NCBI GenBank assembly: GCA_027924585.1
Contig: BSBM01000186.1
Span: 930,001-994,000 of the forward strand
Reading direction: 5' to 3'
DNA length: 64,000 nucleotides
DNA from: Larix kaempferi
Lineage: Eukaryota; Streptophyta; Pinopsida; Pinales; Pinaceae
Part shown: piece after piece, positions 45,228 to 58,123 of the stretch
How positions within the stretch are numbered: the stretch's first letter is position 1
How the letters are laid out: every line of letters starts with the position of its first letter
Position numbers and translations under genes: made by a program
The notes under the pieces: model-generated
The model's database searches: none
The model's input: the letters and a program-made list of their open reading frames with translations, nothing else
Told to the model about the DNA's origin: nothing

Positions 45228-48200
45228 GTTTGTTCAGACTCTTGAACCTACAGGCCTATTCATGCTGCACCTAGAAAATCTACTTAATAATTTACCTACT
45301 TGACCTCTAGCCATAGTAAGCTTCGAAGGTGCACGTGCAAAAAGGACAATGGGAATAATATTAGAAAATAAAGGAATATATATACATATAATTATATTTT
45401 CATTCTTTTATAACTATTGCTGCACACGCAAAAGACTAGTATGATTTGGCCAAAGTAAATAAAACATGTATATATATATATATAAATATTATGAAAATAA
45501 AAAATAAAAATAAAAAAATCTATAGCATCTAGTCCGTGTGTCAACCTGTAGACTACCTGCATGAAACATAAAATGAGTAAGAGAAGTTGAACTTAACATA
45601 CCGGTAGAAACAATGAATTAATTATCTACTACCCACAGTCAAATTTTGTGAATCACGAGCACAAACACATAAGTCAAATTTAAACTACTAGTTCAAAGAT
45701 CACACTCTAATGAAAATTATCTCTATATTCTTATTTAGTGAAACAGTCTAAGATTATTCATCACAGTCATAATCTACCCTCGACTAAAAAAAAAAAAAAA
45801 AACTCTAAGTTACCCAAGGGCTCTACCCTAGATGGGTTAGATCACTCAAACGTTTAAATATGAGTTTTACATGCCAGTTAAGGTTCAAGGTAATTTCATC
45901 AAGACAAATTAAGGTTGCGCCCTAGATGGCAGAGAATAATGAGACTAAGCTTCTCATAAGAGTTGTGCCCTTGGCTCACTTAGTCAATTTTTTTATTATT
46001 ATTATCTATTTATTTTATTTTTATTTCTGCAACAAAGTCTAGTCTACGCCCTCACTTCTTAGCTTACGCTGAGCTTGAAAACTTAATAGCTTTTTTTATA
46101 AAATTTATTTGCAGAGTTTATCGAGATGCGCCCCCTCTGTTGAGAGCTCGTGCTCTTGTTTATTGCCACAAAGTTATTGGTAGAGAGCTGGGCTGCACCC
46201 CCCTCACAATCTAGCTCACACTGAGTTTAGAATAACAAATATAGCATTCAAGGGCGGAAAGAGATGTGGAAACGCCCTCTCACGCTGAGTTCAAACCTAA
46301 AAACAATATAACAGGAAAAACAAAAGAAAGAAATGAACGGTCTACAATAAAGTTGAAAAATCATAAATTAAATAATAATACGGAAACACCCAGGAATAAG
46401 CCTCGACCGCAGAGATCGAAATGCAGCATGCAACCTATAGTGATTCGATACCATTAAGCTTACAACCATGCTATCACTGAGATAAGGAGAATAGTGCCAA
46501 CCAAGAAGTTCTTAACCAGACATGCAAAACGCCGGAATTCATTAGGGATTTCGATAACTAAATAAACCTCCATGAAAAGTATGATCCTACTGCCATTCCT
46601 AAATCTAAGCGAATTTGTAACTGTAAAACTAGGCTTAGTGGTCGCCGTTTAGAGTGCTCCGGCATCTATAATCTTCAATGGTTTGCATGGATAAACAATT
46701 TGAGGGTTCACGAGTTTTAAGTCTCACCTCCAATCGCTAAGGCAGAGAAAGGACTTAGATCAGCTTAACCCTACGTTTTCAATCAGAGATTTAACATATA
46801 TAATAGTGTTCAACAATAACTTAATTCAAAAAACTTTTGCAGTGATCGAAACCGAGACTCCTGAAACCAGTGAGGTATAAAACGCATTCAGGAGTGAGAA
46901 CAGGTTAGACAGAGATTGATTCTGTAATTTAAACACCCGATCAAAATGTGACCACGGGCCACATCCTTAATGGAAGGTTACTCGACTGGCTGCAGACCTA
47001 CAATAGCAACGACTGGCCATCTTGGAACAAGGTTTTAAGGCAGACAAAGGAAATACAAACCCATTAGCGTGACTATCACATGAATATGTTAAAAATAGGA
47101 AATCAAGCTCTCGAACGGCGATCCTCTCCAGCTTGATCAAAAGAAAAAAAAAACGATGCTGAAAGTTTAATGAAATCAGGTTGGCTCAAGGTAGAGACAC
47201 ATAACTCTAGGAATCTGATCAAAATTTGAAGACTTCACGGAAGGTCGAGAGTTATGCGGAGATTTATATAAAATAAAACTACAATTTACCTCCAGTCCGC
47301 GCAAATGGAAACCCTCGATTCTGAACTTCTCTGCTGAAGGTATGGAAGGACGCTGCCTCCCATCACAAACCAACCCGTAATTTGAACTCAGTAGCGACCT
47401 TTAGTTTTGCCCTGGCGTGATGTCCTTTCCCTCTGGGTTGAGCTGCACCGTCTGGCTGAGCTGGGGATGCCGCTCTCAGAACAAAACAATAAAGAGGGGA
47501 ATAACACTAAGCCGTAACAAATAAATTTTCTGTAAAGTCTGAAACTAAAATGCAAAAGCCAGGAAATGAATACGTTGTAAACTCCTTAGAGTGTGATTAT
47601 TTTTTTTTGAGGAAAAGAGAAAAGGTGAAACCCTAGCGCAGCTTCAGAAAAAAAAAAAATGTATTTTGGGCCCAGCCCGAGCTCAACACGCTGAACCTTT
47701 AAAGTGACCAAACGCAAAGTCCAATAGGGTTCTTGCACAGTCCAACACCCATGCGTCCAAACCTTTTTTACTACAGCCTAGCCCAGATGCTCAGCAACTA
47801 CAGCCTTCACTACAGCCTTCAGAGCAACCATCGGCCAAGCCCGAAGGGAAACACGCATCATCCAAGCGCCCAAGGCCAAATCTTTTCTCATTGTTACCAG
47901 AGCGTTACCAGCAGAGTTACCAGCAGCCAGCCAAGTCAAAAGAGCTCCCACAAACCACCAATACAGCCAAGCGCCTAGTTCACCCAAGAGCATATCTTCT
48001 TTTTCTCTCACTTACAAACCTGAACCTCCTCATGTTGATCAAACGTTCTTAAGGAACCCATAGCTCCACCACGCCTAGCAGCCGAGTTCGGCAGGAGTTG
48101 CAGAGCTAAAACTCCACGAGAGAGGGTGAAAATGGCCGCGTCTTGGGGATTGACCCTATTTAGGGTTTCCCCCACTTTCCGAGGGCGATGGGTTGCTTGG

Positions 48201-48894
48201 AGAGACCGCGTGTCCTTCATGCATACTCGCTCTTTGCATGGCGGTGAAAGGCCGCGTGGTAAAAATCTACGGTTTATAAATCTACGTATATATTTGTATA
48301 TAGTTGTAAAAGCATGTATATATGTTCGTGAAATATATATAGGAGGATATAATATATGTTGTATTAAAATTTAAATTTATTTTTATATATTTTGAGAGAA
48401 TGTATGTTTTATAAAATTTAAAATTATTTATATTTTGTTAGATTATATGTATTATAAAAATTAATTAATTTAATTTTGTTATAACATACGTTGTTAAAAT
48501 ATATGCTTTATAGGAATTTTAATTTTTAGTATTAAACTTAACTATGATTGGTTGAGGTTTAAACAATTAATGTTAATTAGGTTGTTTAGATTAAAGGGTA
48601 ACATTTAAAGTTAACTAAAATAGAGATATTAAAAATTTTGCCGAGATTTCAACTCCTAGTCGAAGGGATGAAAGAGACCCGAAATCTCAAAAACAAGACA
48701 CCATTAAGACCAGCATGACGAGCTGAACACCATGACAAGATTGTTTAAATAAAAACGACTATAGATTTTACTGCACTAATCTTGACAATTTGTTATCTCA
48801 TAATGCAAGTTATTGAATACCTACATTTTAGTTCCGTGTATATTTGATTGAACAACTAAGGATATGATTTTATTTCAAAAACTCAGGAACTATC
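45228..48894 (+). other. Unusually long 5' leader of the Tekay-like element
   Basis: About 3.7 kb between the PBS and gag without gag coding. At 45800-46280 phrases such as GCGCCC and CTCACACTGAG recur as a degenerate repeat. From 47280 to 48250 the sequence is CG-richer and has antisense features of a gene 5' end: an AAACCCTA box near 48160-48175, an ATG exon with MGSLRTFDQHEEVQ before a GTTTGTAAG donor near 48010, and another exon-like piece (MGGSVLPYLQQRSSESRVSI) before GTAAATT near 47285. A captured host promoter and first exons in antisense is possible but unproven. Confidence 0.5.
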
Positions 48895-51800
48895 ATGGTA
48901 GCAACACGCAGAGGTCGAGGTCGGGGTCAAGGTCGACCGCCGTCACTGCCACCTCCGCCACCGTCGTCGCCGCCAACACCGCCACAACCAACCTCAACAC
49001 CAGAAATGCAGATCATAATGAGGTCTTTGGAGGCTATTATGACCACGATGAACAGGCAGTCGGAAAGGGCCGTCGAGGTGGAAACCACTCAAGTGAGTCG
49101 AGAGAACTCTGAAAGGGCACATGGCCCAAGACTGGAACCGCTTCAGGACATATCGAGGGAGTTACAAAAGATAAAGGTTCTAGAGTTTTCAGGAGGACGA
49201 CCCGGTAAGCATGCAGAGGCATGGCTGGAAGGCATGAAGAGATGCTTCGCATTGAATGAGTACACATCTAGTTCCAAGGCTAGGATGGCCGTCTTTCAGC
49301 TTAAAGGTGATGCTTTGAATTGGTGGTCAGACCTCGAGAAGCAGTTGCACCTTACTCCTCTTACAACTTCTTGGGAACTGTTCGAGGAGAGGTTCCACAT
49401 GAAGTATTTGCCAAATTATTACAAGGAAGAACAGGCAGGTGCACTCCATGCCTTAGTACAGGGAGACAAGACGGTGGAGGAGTATGAATCTCGGTTTATG
49501 GAACTAGTAAAATATGTTCCTTACCTAGATGCAGATGATTGTCAGGTAGAGCGTTTTGTGTATGGACTTAACTACAAGATTAGAGCTGCTGTGCGGATGT
49601 GGAAGCCGACTTCAGTTGCCATGGCAGTTGAGTATGCTCATTATGCAGCTGATATGTCAGATGGAAAAGGGGGTAGTAAGTTGACAGGAACCAATCAGTA
49701 TGTTTCAAGGAAGGCATCACATCCTTACTTCAGGGGAGGACAATCTAGACCTCCTCCTTACGGTAACAGGTTCACACCGAGGGGTAATACTTCAGTTAAC
49801 TCAATCTCGCAGGCATCGTCCGCAACCCACCAAAGCTAGGGACATACACAAGGAAGTTCCTATAGAGGAGCAAGGGGTTTTAGAGGAACCAGGGGAAGGA
49901 ACTCATCTCAGAGGATTCCTTCGAGCAACATGCAAGCCCCTCCCAATCTCTCTTGTTGGGGATGCGGAGGTCCTCATTTCCAGCGAGACTTTCCCAAGGG
50001 TCAGTCAAGCAGCAGGTACAGGGGAGGAAAAGCACCCATGGATAGTTCGGGTAACAGTCATCGGATTCATGCAGCGGTTCATAACCACCAAGCAGAACAT
50101 CAGTCTACCGTAGTAGAATCCACTGGTAATGTAAACAATGTCAAACTTAAAATTTTGTTTGATCCAGGAGCAACTGATAGTTTTATTTCACCATTTGCAT
50201 TAGATAAATGTGGGTTGGCAGCCTATGAGCACGATGATTTCAAACTGGTTGAAATGGCTTCAGGAGCTAAGCAAACAGTAGGTCTTAAAGTGAGAAGTTG
50301 TGAGCTTGACTTAGGAGTGTGCACCACTAAGTTGGATGCTTATGTCACCAATTTGGGGAATTATGACCTCATTATTGGCATGGATTGGTTAGAAGATCAT
50401 AGAGCTTTCATAGACTGCTATGTGAAGAAAGTGTTGTGCCTCGATGACGAGGGAAGGACAATTCAAATCCAAGGCTTGAAGAGGAAGGTATCCCTCCGTT
50501 TCATCTCTATGGTGAAAGCTAAGCGGTGCCTAAGACAAGGATGCCAGTTGTTCGTAGTGGAGGCCGTGAGCGATAGTAAAGGACCTTCCTTGAATTCTTA
50601 CCCAGTACTTTCTGAGTTCAAGGATGTCTTTCCGAGGGAATTGCCAGGACTACCTCTAGAAAGAGAGCTCGATTTCACAATCGAACTAAAACCTGGTGCA
50701 GAACCTATCTCAAAAACTCCGTATAGAATGACAACTCCAGAGCTCCGTGAGTTACAAATCTAGTTAAAAGAGTTGCTAGATTTGGGACTGATTAGACCTA
50801 GTATCTCGCCGTGGGGAGCACCAGTGATCTTCGTTAAGAAGAAGGATGGATCTCTGCGACTATGCATAGATTACAGAGATTTGAACAAGGCCACAGTGAA
50901 GAATAGGTATCCCATACCAAGAATTGATGACCACTTTGATCAAATGAAAGGTGCGTCAGTCTTCTCAAAGATTGATTTGCGATCAGGGTATCACCAGTTG
51001 AGTATCAAGGAAGGCGACATTCCTAAGACTACCTTTCGAACTCGATTTGGGCATTACGAGTTTGTAGTGGTACCATTTGGTTTGACCAATGCTCCAGCTG
51101 TATTCATGAGCCTCATGAATGGGGTCTTCCGAAAATACTTGGACCGCTTTGTTTAGGTCTTCTTAGATGATATTCTTATCTATTCTAAGAATGAGAAGGA
51201 GCATGAGGAACACTTGCGGTTAGTCTTGACATGCTTAAGGGAACATAAACTTTATGGTAAATTATCAAAGTGTTCCTTCTTCCAAAAAGAGATTCACTAC
51301 TTGGGGCACATCATCTCAGGTGAAGGGATCTCTGTAGACCCAGAAAAGGTAAAGGCCATTGAAGATTGGCCAATTCCAAGGAATGCTCATGAGGTGCGTA
51401 GCTTCATGGGGTTAGCAGGCTATTACCGGAGGTTTGTGGAAGGATTTTCTAAAATTGCAAAACCTATTACCACCTTGCAACGCAAGGGAATCCGGTATGA
51501 ATGGACCGATGAATGCGATGCCGCTTTTACAGAGTTAAAAAGATTGTTGACAAGTGCACCGATCTTGCGGGTACCAGACATGGATAAAGATTTCATGGTA
51601 TGCACCGACGCCTCGAAGCAAGGATTAGGAGCGGTGTTGATGCAGGAAGGTGGGGTAATAGCTTATGCATCTCGAAAGTTGAAACCTCATGAGGAGCAGT
51701 ATGCCACGCATGATCTAGAATTGGCAGCAGTAATGTTGGCCCTAAAATTATGGAGGCACTACCTAGTTGGTAGAAGCTTCACCCTTAAAACAGACCATCA

Positions 51801-53415
51801 GAGCTTGCAATACATCTTTACCCAAAGGGATTTGAATGCTAGGCAAAGGCGATGGAGTGAGTTCATGAGTGAGTATGACTTTGGTATCTCTTACATCAAA
51901 GGAAAGGAGAATGTGGTGGCAGACGCTCTAAGCCGAAGGCCAAGACTTTTCTCCTTAATTCCCTTGAAGGTTGACTTGAGGGAAAGGGTACTAGGACAAC
52001 TGTTGGGGGATAGTTGGTATCTAAAAGTAACCTCAGCTATTCAGAATGGAAAGGAACAGGAATTGAAGTATGATGGGTACCATCTTGAGGAAGATGGATT
52101 GTTGCGGTATCAGGGAAGGATGTATGTTCCTAAGGAAGGTGATATCAGGGAAACAATCCTTAGAGAGGCCCATAGATCGCATTATTGTGCGCACCCAGGG
52201 GTGAAGAAGATGTATACTGACATGAAGCAACTCTTCTTCTGGCTAGGTATGAAGATGGATGTAGTGGATTTTGTTTCGAAGTGCCTTGAGTGTCAACAAG
52301 TTAAGGCAGATCATCATCACCCGGCCGGTCTCCTGCAACCACATGATATTCGTATGACTAAATGGGAAGTCATTTCCATGGACTTCGTTGTAGGATTACC
52401 ACTCACATCTATGAGACATAATGCTATTTTGGTGGTAGTCGACAAACTGACCAAATGTGCTCACTTCATTCCAGTCAGAGACACCTATGATGTGACAGAT
52501 GTGGCAAGGGTATTCATAAATGAGATTGTACGTCTTCATGGAGTTCCTAAAAAGATAATCTCTGACAGAGACCCTAAGTTCACCTCCAGATTTTGGACAA
52601 GCATGCAATCAGCATTAGGGACACAGTTGAACTTAAGCTCATCTTATCACCCCGAGACAGATGGACAGACAGAGAGGGTAAATCAAGTGATGGAGGACAT
52701 GCTTAGGATGTATGTTATGGATCAACAGACACAGTGGGAGAAATATCTTCCTTTAGTGGAGTTTGCATACAACAATAGTCATCACAGCTCCATTGGTATG
52801 CCTCCATATCAGGCATTGTATGGGAGGCCGTGCAGGACACCACTTAGTTGGGACAGGTTAGAGGATCGAGTTTTAATTAGGCCTGAATTGATTCAGGAAA
52901 TGGAGGAGCAAGTGTTACAGTTTAGGCAGCGGCTGAAGGAAGCACAGGATAGGCAAAAGAGCTACGCTGATGCACACAGATCAGATAGAACTTATGAAGT
53001 AGGGGATCGTGTATTTATTGGCATCAGACCAAATAAAAGTACCATTCGGTTTGGGAAGGGTACCAAGTTGTCACCTCGCTTTATAGGTCCATTTGAGATT
53101 CTTGAGAAAATCGGACCAGTTGCTTATCGTCTTGCGCTGCCACCCCACTTGCATAAAACTCATAATGTATTTCATGTTTCTGTATTACGACATTACATAG
53201 CTGATGAGACTCACAAAATTCATTGGAAGGAATTGCAGGTCTCGGACGAGGGAACCTTCAGGGTCGAACCATTACGTATACTTGATCGTAGGGTTCGACA
53301 GCTCCGTAGTCACCATGTGGACCAGGTTAAGGTCCAATGGGACAAGTACAGCCCAGGGTCTGCTACCTGGGAGGACGCAGAGACCATGCGTCGAGATTTT
53401 CCCTCACTATTTTGA
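48895..53415 (+). pseudogene. Tekay-like gag-pol polyprotein, three in-frame TAG stops
   Basis: One frame of 1,506 codons from ATG 48895. Gag core lies at residues ~95-230 (FSGGRPGKHAEAWLEGMKRC, WELFEERFHMKYLPNYYKEE). The knuckle at ~354 (CWGCGGPHFQRDF) has Phe for its last Cys. Protease at ~423 reads LFDPGATDSFI, so D-S/T-G is DPG. RT ([33 protein letters not shown] near 51157), RNase H ([13 protein letters not shown]) and integrase ([25 protein letters not shown]) follow, then a chromodomain ([19 protein letters not shown]) ending at TGA 53413. Stops are TAG at 49837, 50761 and 51154, with no frameshift. Otherwise this is near full length for the lineage. Confidence 0.95.
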
Positions 53416-53439
53416 CCATAACTTCGGGACGAAGTTTCC

Positions 53440-53454
53440 CGAAGGGTGGGTGTA
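53440..53454 (+). other. Polypurine tract
   Basis: A GA-rich stretch (CGAAGGGTGGGTGTA) abuts the TGTAACGCCC start of the 3' LTR. Confidence 0.75.
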
Positions 53455-56195
53455 TGTAACGCCCATATTTTTGATTCGGCATATTTATTAGTTAGATACA
53501 CCATACTTTATTTCTTATATATTCTGTTGAACTTAGCTTGACTGAGCAAACTATATTGGACCTCATTATATGATGTTACTCTGTTTTATGATTTCACCAT
53601 GATTATGATGTTACTATGTTATGCGGTTATGATGTCATGATTATCATATGATTTCCTTATTTTATGATTGCAGTATATGTTTATATGTTTTCATTAATGA
53701 AATGTGAAATATATGATTCGGTACGTGGATACCATCTTCTTATATGAATTATTGAAATGTTATATGTCATACGCATCTAGGATGAGCTAAAAAGATTACA
53801 TGAAATAAAATGATAACATGGATCAATTGGCGATCAATGGAAAATGCTTTCTATAAATTGTATTTTGCAAAATACTAACCTACAGGACACAAGGGCTATG
53901 GGATAGCCAGTTACTTGATCTGATATATATTGGAAAGGAAAAACATGTTCATACAGCAAACCTTAGCAGCCAAAATGAGGATACGATAACACAAACTGAT
54001 AATCCCGATAGCAGTAAAGTATGAGTTGATAAGGGCGTAGGCCCAGTATGTTGAGAGGGATGGATGTGTTTCCCACCCTATGTTTCCATGAAACCCGACG
54101 TCGTGGGAGGGCCGTGCTGAGACACGCTCCCCATGTTTTTGTGATGATGATGGTCGGATGCCTGCTAGGGGAGGATAGGTCCGCTGTTCAGCCGACGCTA
54201 TCGCTCTCAAGTTCTATGTGGTCAGATCGGTGAGTCCGACATCCACTGTTGTACTAGCAGAGGAAGGATAGGGAGGATGCTGGACGTAGGTTATGATGGG
54301 AGGATGTGTTAGTTAGTACTGTTGGGGGTTTAGTATTCCTTGATTCCGAGTTAGTGGTAGTAGGCACCCTTCCTTGTACATGATTGATTAAACTAATGTA
54401 AAGATAAAGATAATGATGTGAAATCGTAAAGAACTAACTGTTAAATAACTGTGAATGTTGAAGTAATTGTACTATATATATTATGTTTTGTTCTTCTACA
54501 TGGGGGTAAATACTACTATTAGTTAGCAGGTATGCATAGGCGGGATGGGGTTTGTCTATAGTACATTCATGATCTGTGCATGCGCTGGCCACGCATGCAC
54601 ACCTTGCACATGTACACTAGTATCGATATACAAACACTTAACGTATTGAATAAATGTATAAGTTGTCATAAGTAATTAGGTTAATCATGCATTGACCGAA
54701 TTCAGATAATGGATATAAAGTTATCTAAGATGTGTAAAACAAGTCAATTAAGCTACGCATTACCCGTTCGTAAACATTGTGATATACAATTGAGACAAGT
54801 GTCATCAGTTAACATTGTCGTCTGAGAATTGTTGTAAATAAGGTAATGGTACTGTTTAATTAATTAGTAAGGTTGTTTAAGCACTTAAGGGTGCTTTGTT
54901 TAGAAGAACGATGATACTATGTATATGTTAGGGTACTCATGTGATAAAGAAATGATGTAAAATACATCTTTATTAAATTCACCATTATTATTACCTTATG
55001 GGGATTTAATTAATATTATTACCTAAAATTTATTTTAATAATATTACTACCCATGTCGTAACAATTGCAAAATAGGTGAAATTTAAATATTGATTAATGA
55101 ATGATTAGAATGTGATTATTTTACATTTCTAAGTTAGACATAATAGGATAACTATTTTTGGAATGAACGTGATGTGATGGGAAATGGGTTATTACTATTT
55201 AATTATTCAATATGAATCATAGAATTTAAAATCTCAAGATAAGTGATCTCGACGGATAAGGTAGACCCTTAAGACACGCCATGTCCAAGTTGAAAGGGGT
55301 CAAATATTTATATAATATTTTATTAATTACCTCAATAACAATAAATACAAGGTTTGGTGAAAAGACTTGTAATTAATGAACCTTGTCCCGAATGGATAAC
55401 CTTTGGGTGATAATTCCCACCGTAATAAATACTTACGACCGTCAATCCAAAACCAAATAAATTTTCCATGAGAGTAATTAATTATACATTTTTATAAAGA
55501 ACCGTGTATGAATGAACTGGTGATAGGAGTAAATCTTGAGGGGCTCGAGAGGGGGATTTTGGGGCGGTGGAGTAAGCCCAAGATATTCTCGAGGAAGGGA
55601 AAGTATATAGAGGGGGAGAGCTTGGAGTAAAAGGGGGAGGTTTTTGGGGAAGAAAAGAAAGTTTGGAGAACAGAAAGTTTGGAGAACAGAAAGCTTGGAG
55701 AACAGAAGAGAGGACTGCTCTCGGGATTATCAGATTGTGGGCTCGGGGGCTTGGAAATCCTTTGATTTCCAAGGGCCAGCAAGATAATAGCTGGTCGGTA
55801 GGGTGGACACTTCATTTTGGTTGTCTAAGGGGTTATAAAACCTGCTACAACCTACGGTTAGCATCAGCATCAGGTAATTTCCTTGTTATTTACGTTATTC
55901 GATTATTATGCTAAATCTTACTGTAAACATGCATAACTTGCTATTTACTGATTTACTAAGTTGTGAAACATATTCTTATGCTGGAACATGATTGTTGAAA
56001 AGAAAATAATGATATGTTTGTTTATTTTAAATTACGAATGTAAGGTTGATGGAAAACACGACAGTACACTAAATATCATTTAGGCACATAGTAATTGTTA
56101 GAAATTTACTTCCACACACTTGATAAAGTTTAATACGTAGAAAATTAACTGAGAAATTTTACATAGTGCTCTGCTGTAAAAACTAGAGCACTACA
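53455..56195 (+). repeat. 3' LTR of the Tekay-like element (2,741 bp)
   Basis: Pairs with 42473-45213 at about 99% identity; CTATC follows at 56196-56200. Confidence 0.97.
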
Positions 56196-56200
56196 CTATC

Positions 56201-58123
56201 AAGTGAATAAAGGTGCTGATGTTGAACCTGATGTGGCATCATTTGATTACCGATCATTGATGTATACTGTTAACCGACGTGAGATAACCCACCAATAATG
56301 ACAATGGGAATAAAGGCACAGAGTACATTCATCAAAGTGTGAATAGAGGTGTTTAGGTCGAACACTCTAACGAATCCATCGATCAGGAGGCATTGATGAA
56401 TCCCCAACTGTCGATGGTGAGAGGACCTACCACTAATGACTACAAGTCTCAAGGTACTCAACGGACTCTAAGTCTCGATTCCAGAATAAAGGAGTTGGAG
56501 TCGACATAATGAAACTCCCTGGAAGGAGGGCATTAATCAATCCCCCATCAGCCAGCATGAGGTAAAAGCTACACTGAAATATTTGGAAGAACTTGGACTA
56601 ACCGATCAAATAGTATAGGATGGCCGACCATGAGTAAATGAATAGAATCAGGAAGCATAAAATCAAGTACTAAGATGATAATAATACTTTGTGATGCAGG
56701 AGGCATCAACAAAGGCTCTGTAATGAATGGAATATTAACCAACCGGTCGAGTCATATCTGAGAAATGAGTATAGCTCCTAAGGTCCTACTAATGTCCCAA
56801 CTCATGATGAATGGAATGGAGATGAATGCTCTATTCAAAGGCGACACAACAACTTCCTATAAGAGGTAGTAAAGATTTTTCCCGACCGTCTTTTTTAGTT
56901 ATATGATTTTTTTTGGTCTTTTTCATATTATGAAAGCTTGAAAAAGAATAAAATTGCTTATAGTACAACAAGTGAGAGAATGAGTGTCAAGTGCAAGCAA
57001 ACTAGTTCCAAGCAGTGGAACATACCTATGATCAATGCAAGGAAGCATGTCCAAGATGTGGACACTCGAGGGGGTGTTCCCTCAAGGTAAGGGTCATCAA
57101 GCTGCAGAAGATAACTGGAGGCTTTGCTTGGTTCGAAAGGGAAAGTGCTCAGGCACATGGATAATAATTGTGAAAAGTGGGAGCCAACACAAGGCTCAAA
57201 AGGCAATCGAGATAATGCAATGCAATCACAACTTGACATAAATGGGGATTCCTCATGGGAGATGGCTAGAATAAAATGAAGTAGAGCATGAGTCTTCATC
57301 ACAGTGTCATGGCGTGACTACAAAGGAATCCCAATCCTAAGGAGAAACAACGGCATGGGTGCCAAAAGACATAAAGGATCTAAGAAGGGCACCCATGGTC
57401 GGACAAGCCCTACCACCAAATAACGACACTTCTAAAGCGGTATAGAGTTTCTGTGTCAGTTAAAAAGTGGGGTCACACCTAAGGTTTATGAATGTGGTCA
57501 TAAGGTCAATGCAAAAATGCAGGCGAAATGACATCCTAACCTATATACCAAGTGTAGAAAATACCTACTGAAGGCGCAAACTGGTTGAAAAATACACTCT
57601 CGTCAGAAAAGAAAAAAAAAAAAAAAACTGCTCAAAAAAGTACTTTACAACGGCATATTATTCCAAAACCCCTCAAAATGACAAAAACTATAGGAAAGTG
57701 GGTTTGAAAAATTATAGAGAGTAAAAAGAAATTACTTTTACCATTCCATTTTCACTTTTCACCCAATATAGTGCTTTTGGTTAGTTTTTACCCTCAATCT
57801 TCAGTTGCTAATTCTGGGAGCTACGGGCATCAGATTCACAATCCGTTTGGATCAGGTTGGTTCTCTCACTCTTCTCTTTATTTCCACGGTTTTTATTTCA
57901 GTTTTTAATGGTCAAATTTTTATTTGTTTCCATGGGTTACAACCATAGTTCGTTGTATGCGGGCTATAACTATACGGGTCATGTGGAGGGATTTTTGTGC
58001 GTGGTAAACGCATGTGTTGACCGCGTAGACGCACGACTGTATACAAAATATCCTACGTACAATGCCGTCAGTGATACAAATTAAACACATGGGCACTAAA
58101 ATATGCATGGTTTTGCTTCTAGG
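56201..58123. other. No gene seen
   Basis: Continuation of the sequence at 41430-42467. An A18 run lies at about 57609-57626. Short frames such as 57035-57241 and 57857-58084 lack recognisable motifs. The last few hundred bases may be the 5' region of the pseudogene at 58124. Confidence 0.5.

Larger units (their letters stand above)
42473..56195 (+). mobile_element. Tekay/Del-like chromovirus, complete structure, TSD CTATC
   Basis: A 13.7-kb element: 5' LTR 42473-45213, PBS 45216-45227, a 3.7-kb leader, one gag-pol frame 48895-53415, polypurine tract to 53454, 3' LTR 53455-56195. The duplicated target is CTATC (42468-42472 and 56196-56200). The LTRs are equal in length; I count about 27 substitutions in 2,741 bases (~1%), so this is the youngest complete element here. 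The frame has only three stops, all TAG. Integrase type, chromodomain and long LTRs suggest the Tekay (Del) lineage. Confidence 0.96.

Noticed and set aside
47778-48011. Ala/Leu-rich minus-strand frame in the Tekay-like leader
   Set aside because: Could be open by chance from a CAG/GCC-rich stretch; the splice-site evidence nearby is noted as a finding, but this frame alone is not a gene.
31949-56195. LTRs of the Sirevirus-like and Tekay-like elements have the same length (2,741 bp)
   Set aside because: The sequences are unrelated and boundaries are independently fixed by TSD, PBS and polypurine tract, so this is coincidence.
57920-58108. Overlapping frames on both strands ahead of the PMD-like relic
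   Set aside because: Short, no motif, and no splice connection to the relic that I can support.
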